Shown here one piece after another: positions 63,574 to 64,000 of a DNA stretch of 64,000 nt. This DNA comes from Paenibacillus sp. FSL R7-0337 (GTDB lineage Bacteria; Bacillota; Bacilli; Paenibacillales; Paenibacillaceae). Location: NCBI RefSeq assembly GCF_037969875.1, contig NZ_CP150218.1, positions 5,208,001 through 5,272,000 on the forward strand, given 5' to 3'. Position 1 is the first letter of the stretch. The number at the start of each line of letters is the position of its first letter. The notes beneath the pieces are model-generated. The model was not told the origin of the DNA and ran no database searches. It was given only the letters and a program-made list of their open reading frames with translations. The translations under genes and the position numbers were made by a program.

Positions 63574-63999
63574 GTGTTTATTGTTAACGTAGAAGCAGCT
63601 ATCTGTAAGGAAGATAAGTGGCTTGTGATTACACGAAGTACCCAAGAAGAGCATGCAGGAGGGACTCTGGCTCTTGTAGGGGGAAAAGTGGATATTGAGG
63701 GCAACACGCTTGAAATCCTCGAACGGACGGTGAAGCGCGAGTGCGAGGAGGAGGTTGGCATCGTGATCAAGGATGCGGTTACTTTTGTGTATAGCTCCTC
63801 CTTCGTAACTGAGGATGGGCGTCATGTCATCAATATGGTGTTCCTATGTGAATATGAGAGTGGTACGGCAACTAACCGGAGTCCGGATGAAGTGGAAGCC
63901 GTCCACTGGCTGACCTGCGATGAGATCATGAAGCATCCCCTGGCTCCTCCCTGGACCCAAGAGAGTATTAGAAGAGTAGCGCTCATACCCACCCCGTGA
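63574..63999 (+). CDS. NUDIX hydrolase
   Basis: A 141-residue NUDIX-fold hydrolase. The box reads EILERTVKRECEEEVGI, with a correct REUXEEXGU core and metal-binding glutamates. The loop between the preceding GG and the box is slightly longer than the classic G-x5-E. The product class (nucleoside diphosphate linked to X) cannot be narrowed from the motif. AGGAGAGGGG lies 7 bases before the GTG at 63574. An overlapping ATG at 63566 is in another frame and stops after a few codons. The stop lies one base before the window end, so the gene is complete. Confidence 0.85.
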   Translation: MFIVNVEAAICKEDKWLVITRSTQEEHAGGTLALVGGKVDIEGNTLEILERTVKRECEEEVGIVIKDAVTFVYSSSFVTEDGRHVINMVFLCEYESGTATNRSPDEVEAVHWLTCDEIMKHPLAPPWTQESIRRVALIPTP

Positions 64000-64000
64000 A

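Overview
The window looks like a chromosome segment of a spore-former of the Paenibacillus type. The reasons are strong AGGAGG-type ribosome sites, S-layer-homology (SLH) surface proteins, a copper-amine-oxidase-N-like stalk protein, a Btr-type AraC/siderophore-binding fusion, a DUF4317 protein and a holin-like type I toxin locus. Most of the window has moderate to high GC; the first ~18 kb is clearly AT-rich and reads as acquired DNA. Assignments rest on motif recognition; no database search was run.

Region 1 (1-17.8 kb) is a DNA-phosphorothioation defence island. A divergent XRE repressor sits over three paired operator sites. Next come a PP-loop sulfurtransferase-like gene, sspB (DUF4007), sspC (large ATPase) and sspD (a second PP-loop protein), then a terminator. 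A second unit holds three genes in the order and architecture of SspF/G/H (or DptF/G/H), ending in a 1773-aa protein with an FtsK-like ATPase. A DUF262 protein with a decayed HNH-like tail and a Hanks-type kinase follow. No cysteine desulfurase (SspA) is present, so sulfur is presumably supplied by a host IscS/SufS. After ~0.8 kb of apparently non-coding DNA comes a McrBC-like type IV restriction pair (19.1-23.7 kb).

Region 2 (23.7-27.7 kb) carries a stalk-domain secreted protein, a NADAR glycosidase, a type I toxin/antisense RNA pair plus a decayed copy, and an SPFH/slipin gene preceded by a tRNA-like RNA.

Region 3 (27.7-34 kb) looks like an envelope oxidative-repair set. It holds a lipoprotein fusing TlpA, MsrA and MsrB, a CcdA electron transporter, a two-component system, and a secreted protein that is about one-fifth methionine with KMMDDG repeats. 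A four-copy 11-bp operator array lies upstream of the Met-rich gene. A MetE-like methyltransferase follows.

Region 4 (34-38.2 kb) is a Fur-controlled iron module: siderophore-binding lipoprotein, FhuF-like reductase and a Btr-like regulator. Region 5 (38.2-48.2 kb) holds an autoregulated small HTH/membrane pair, a heterodimeric ABC exporter, a diguanylate cyclase, a frameshifted secreted papain-like protein, a lipoprotein, a DUF4317 protein and a membrane protein with an L7/L12-like tail. Region 6 (48.4-63.1 kb) contains two giant SLH surface proteins built from about six and nine tandem ~156-aa repeats. A NUDIX hydrolase closes the window.
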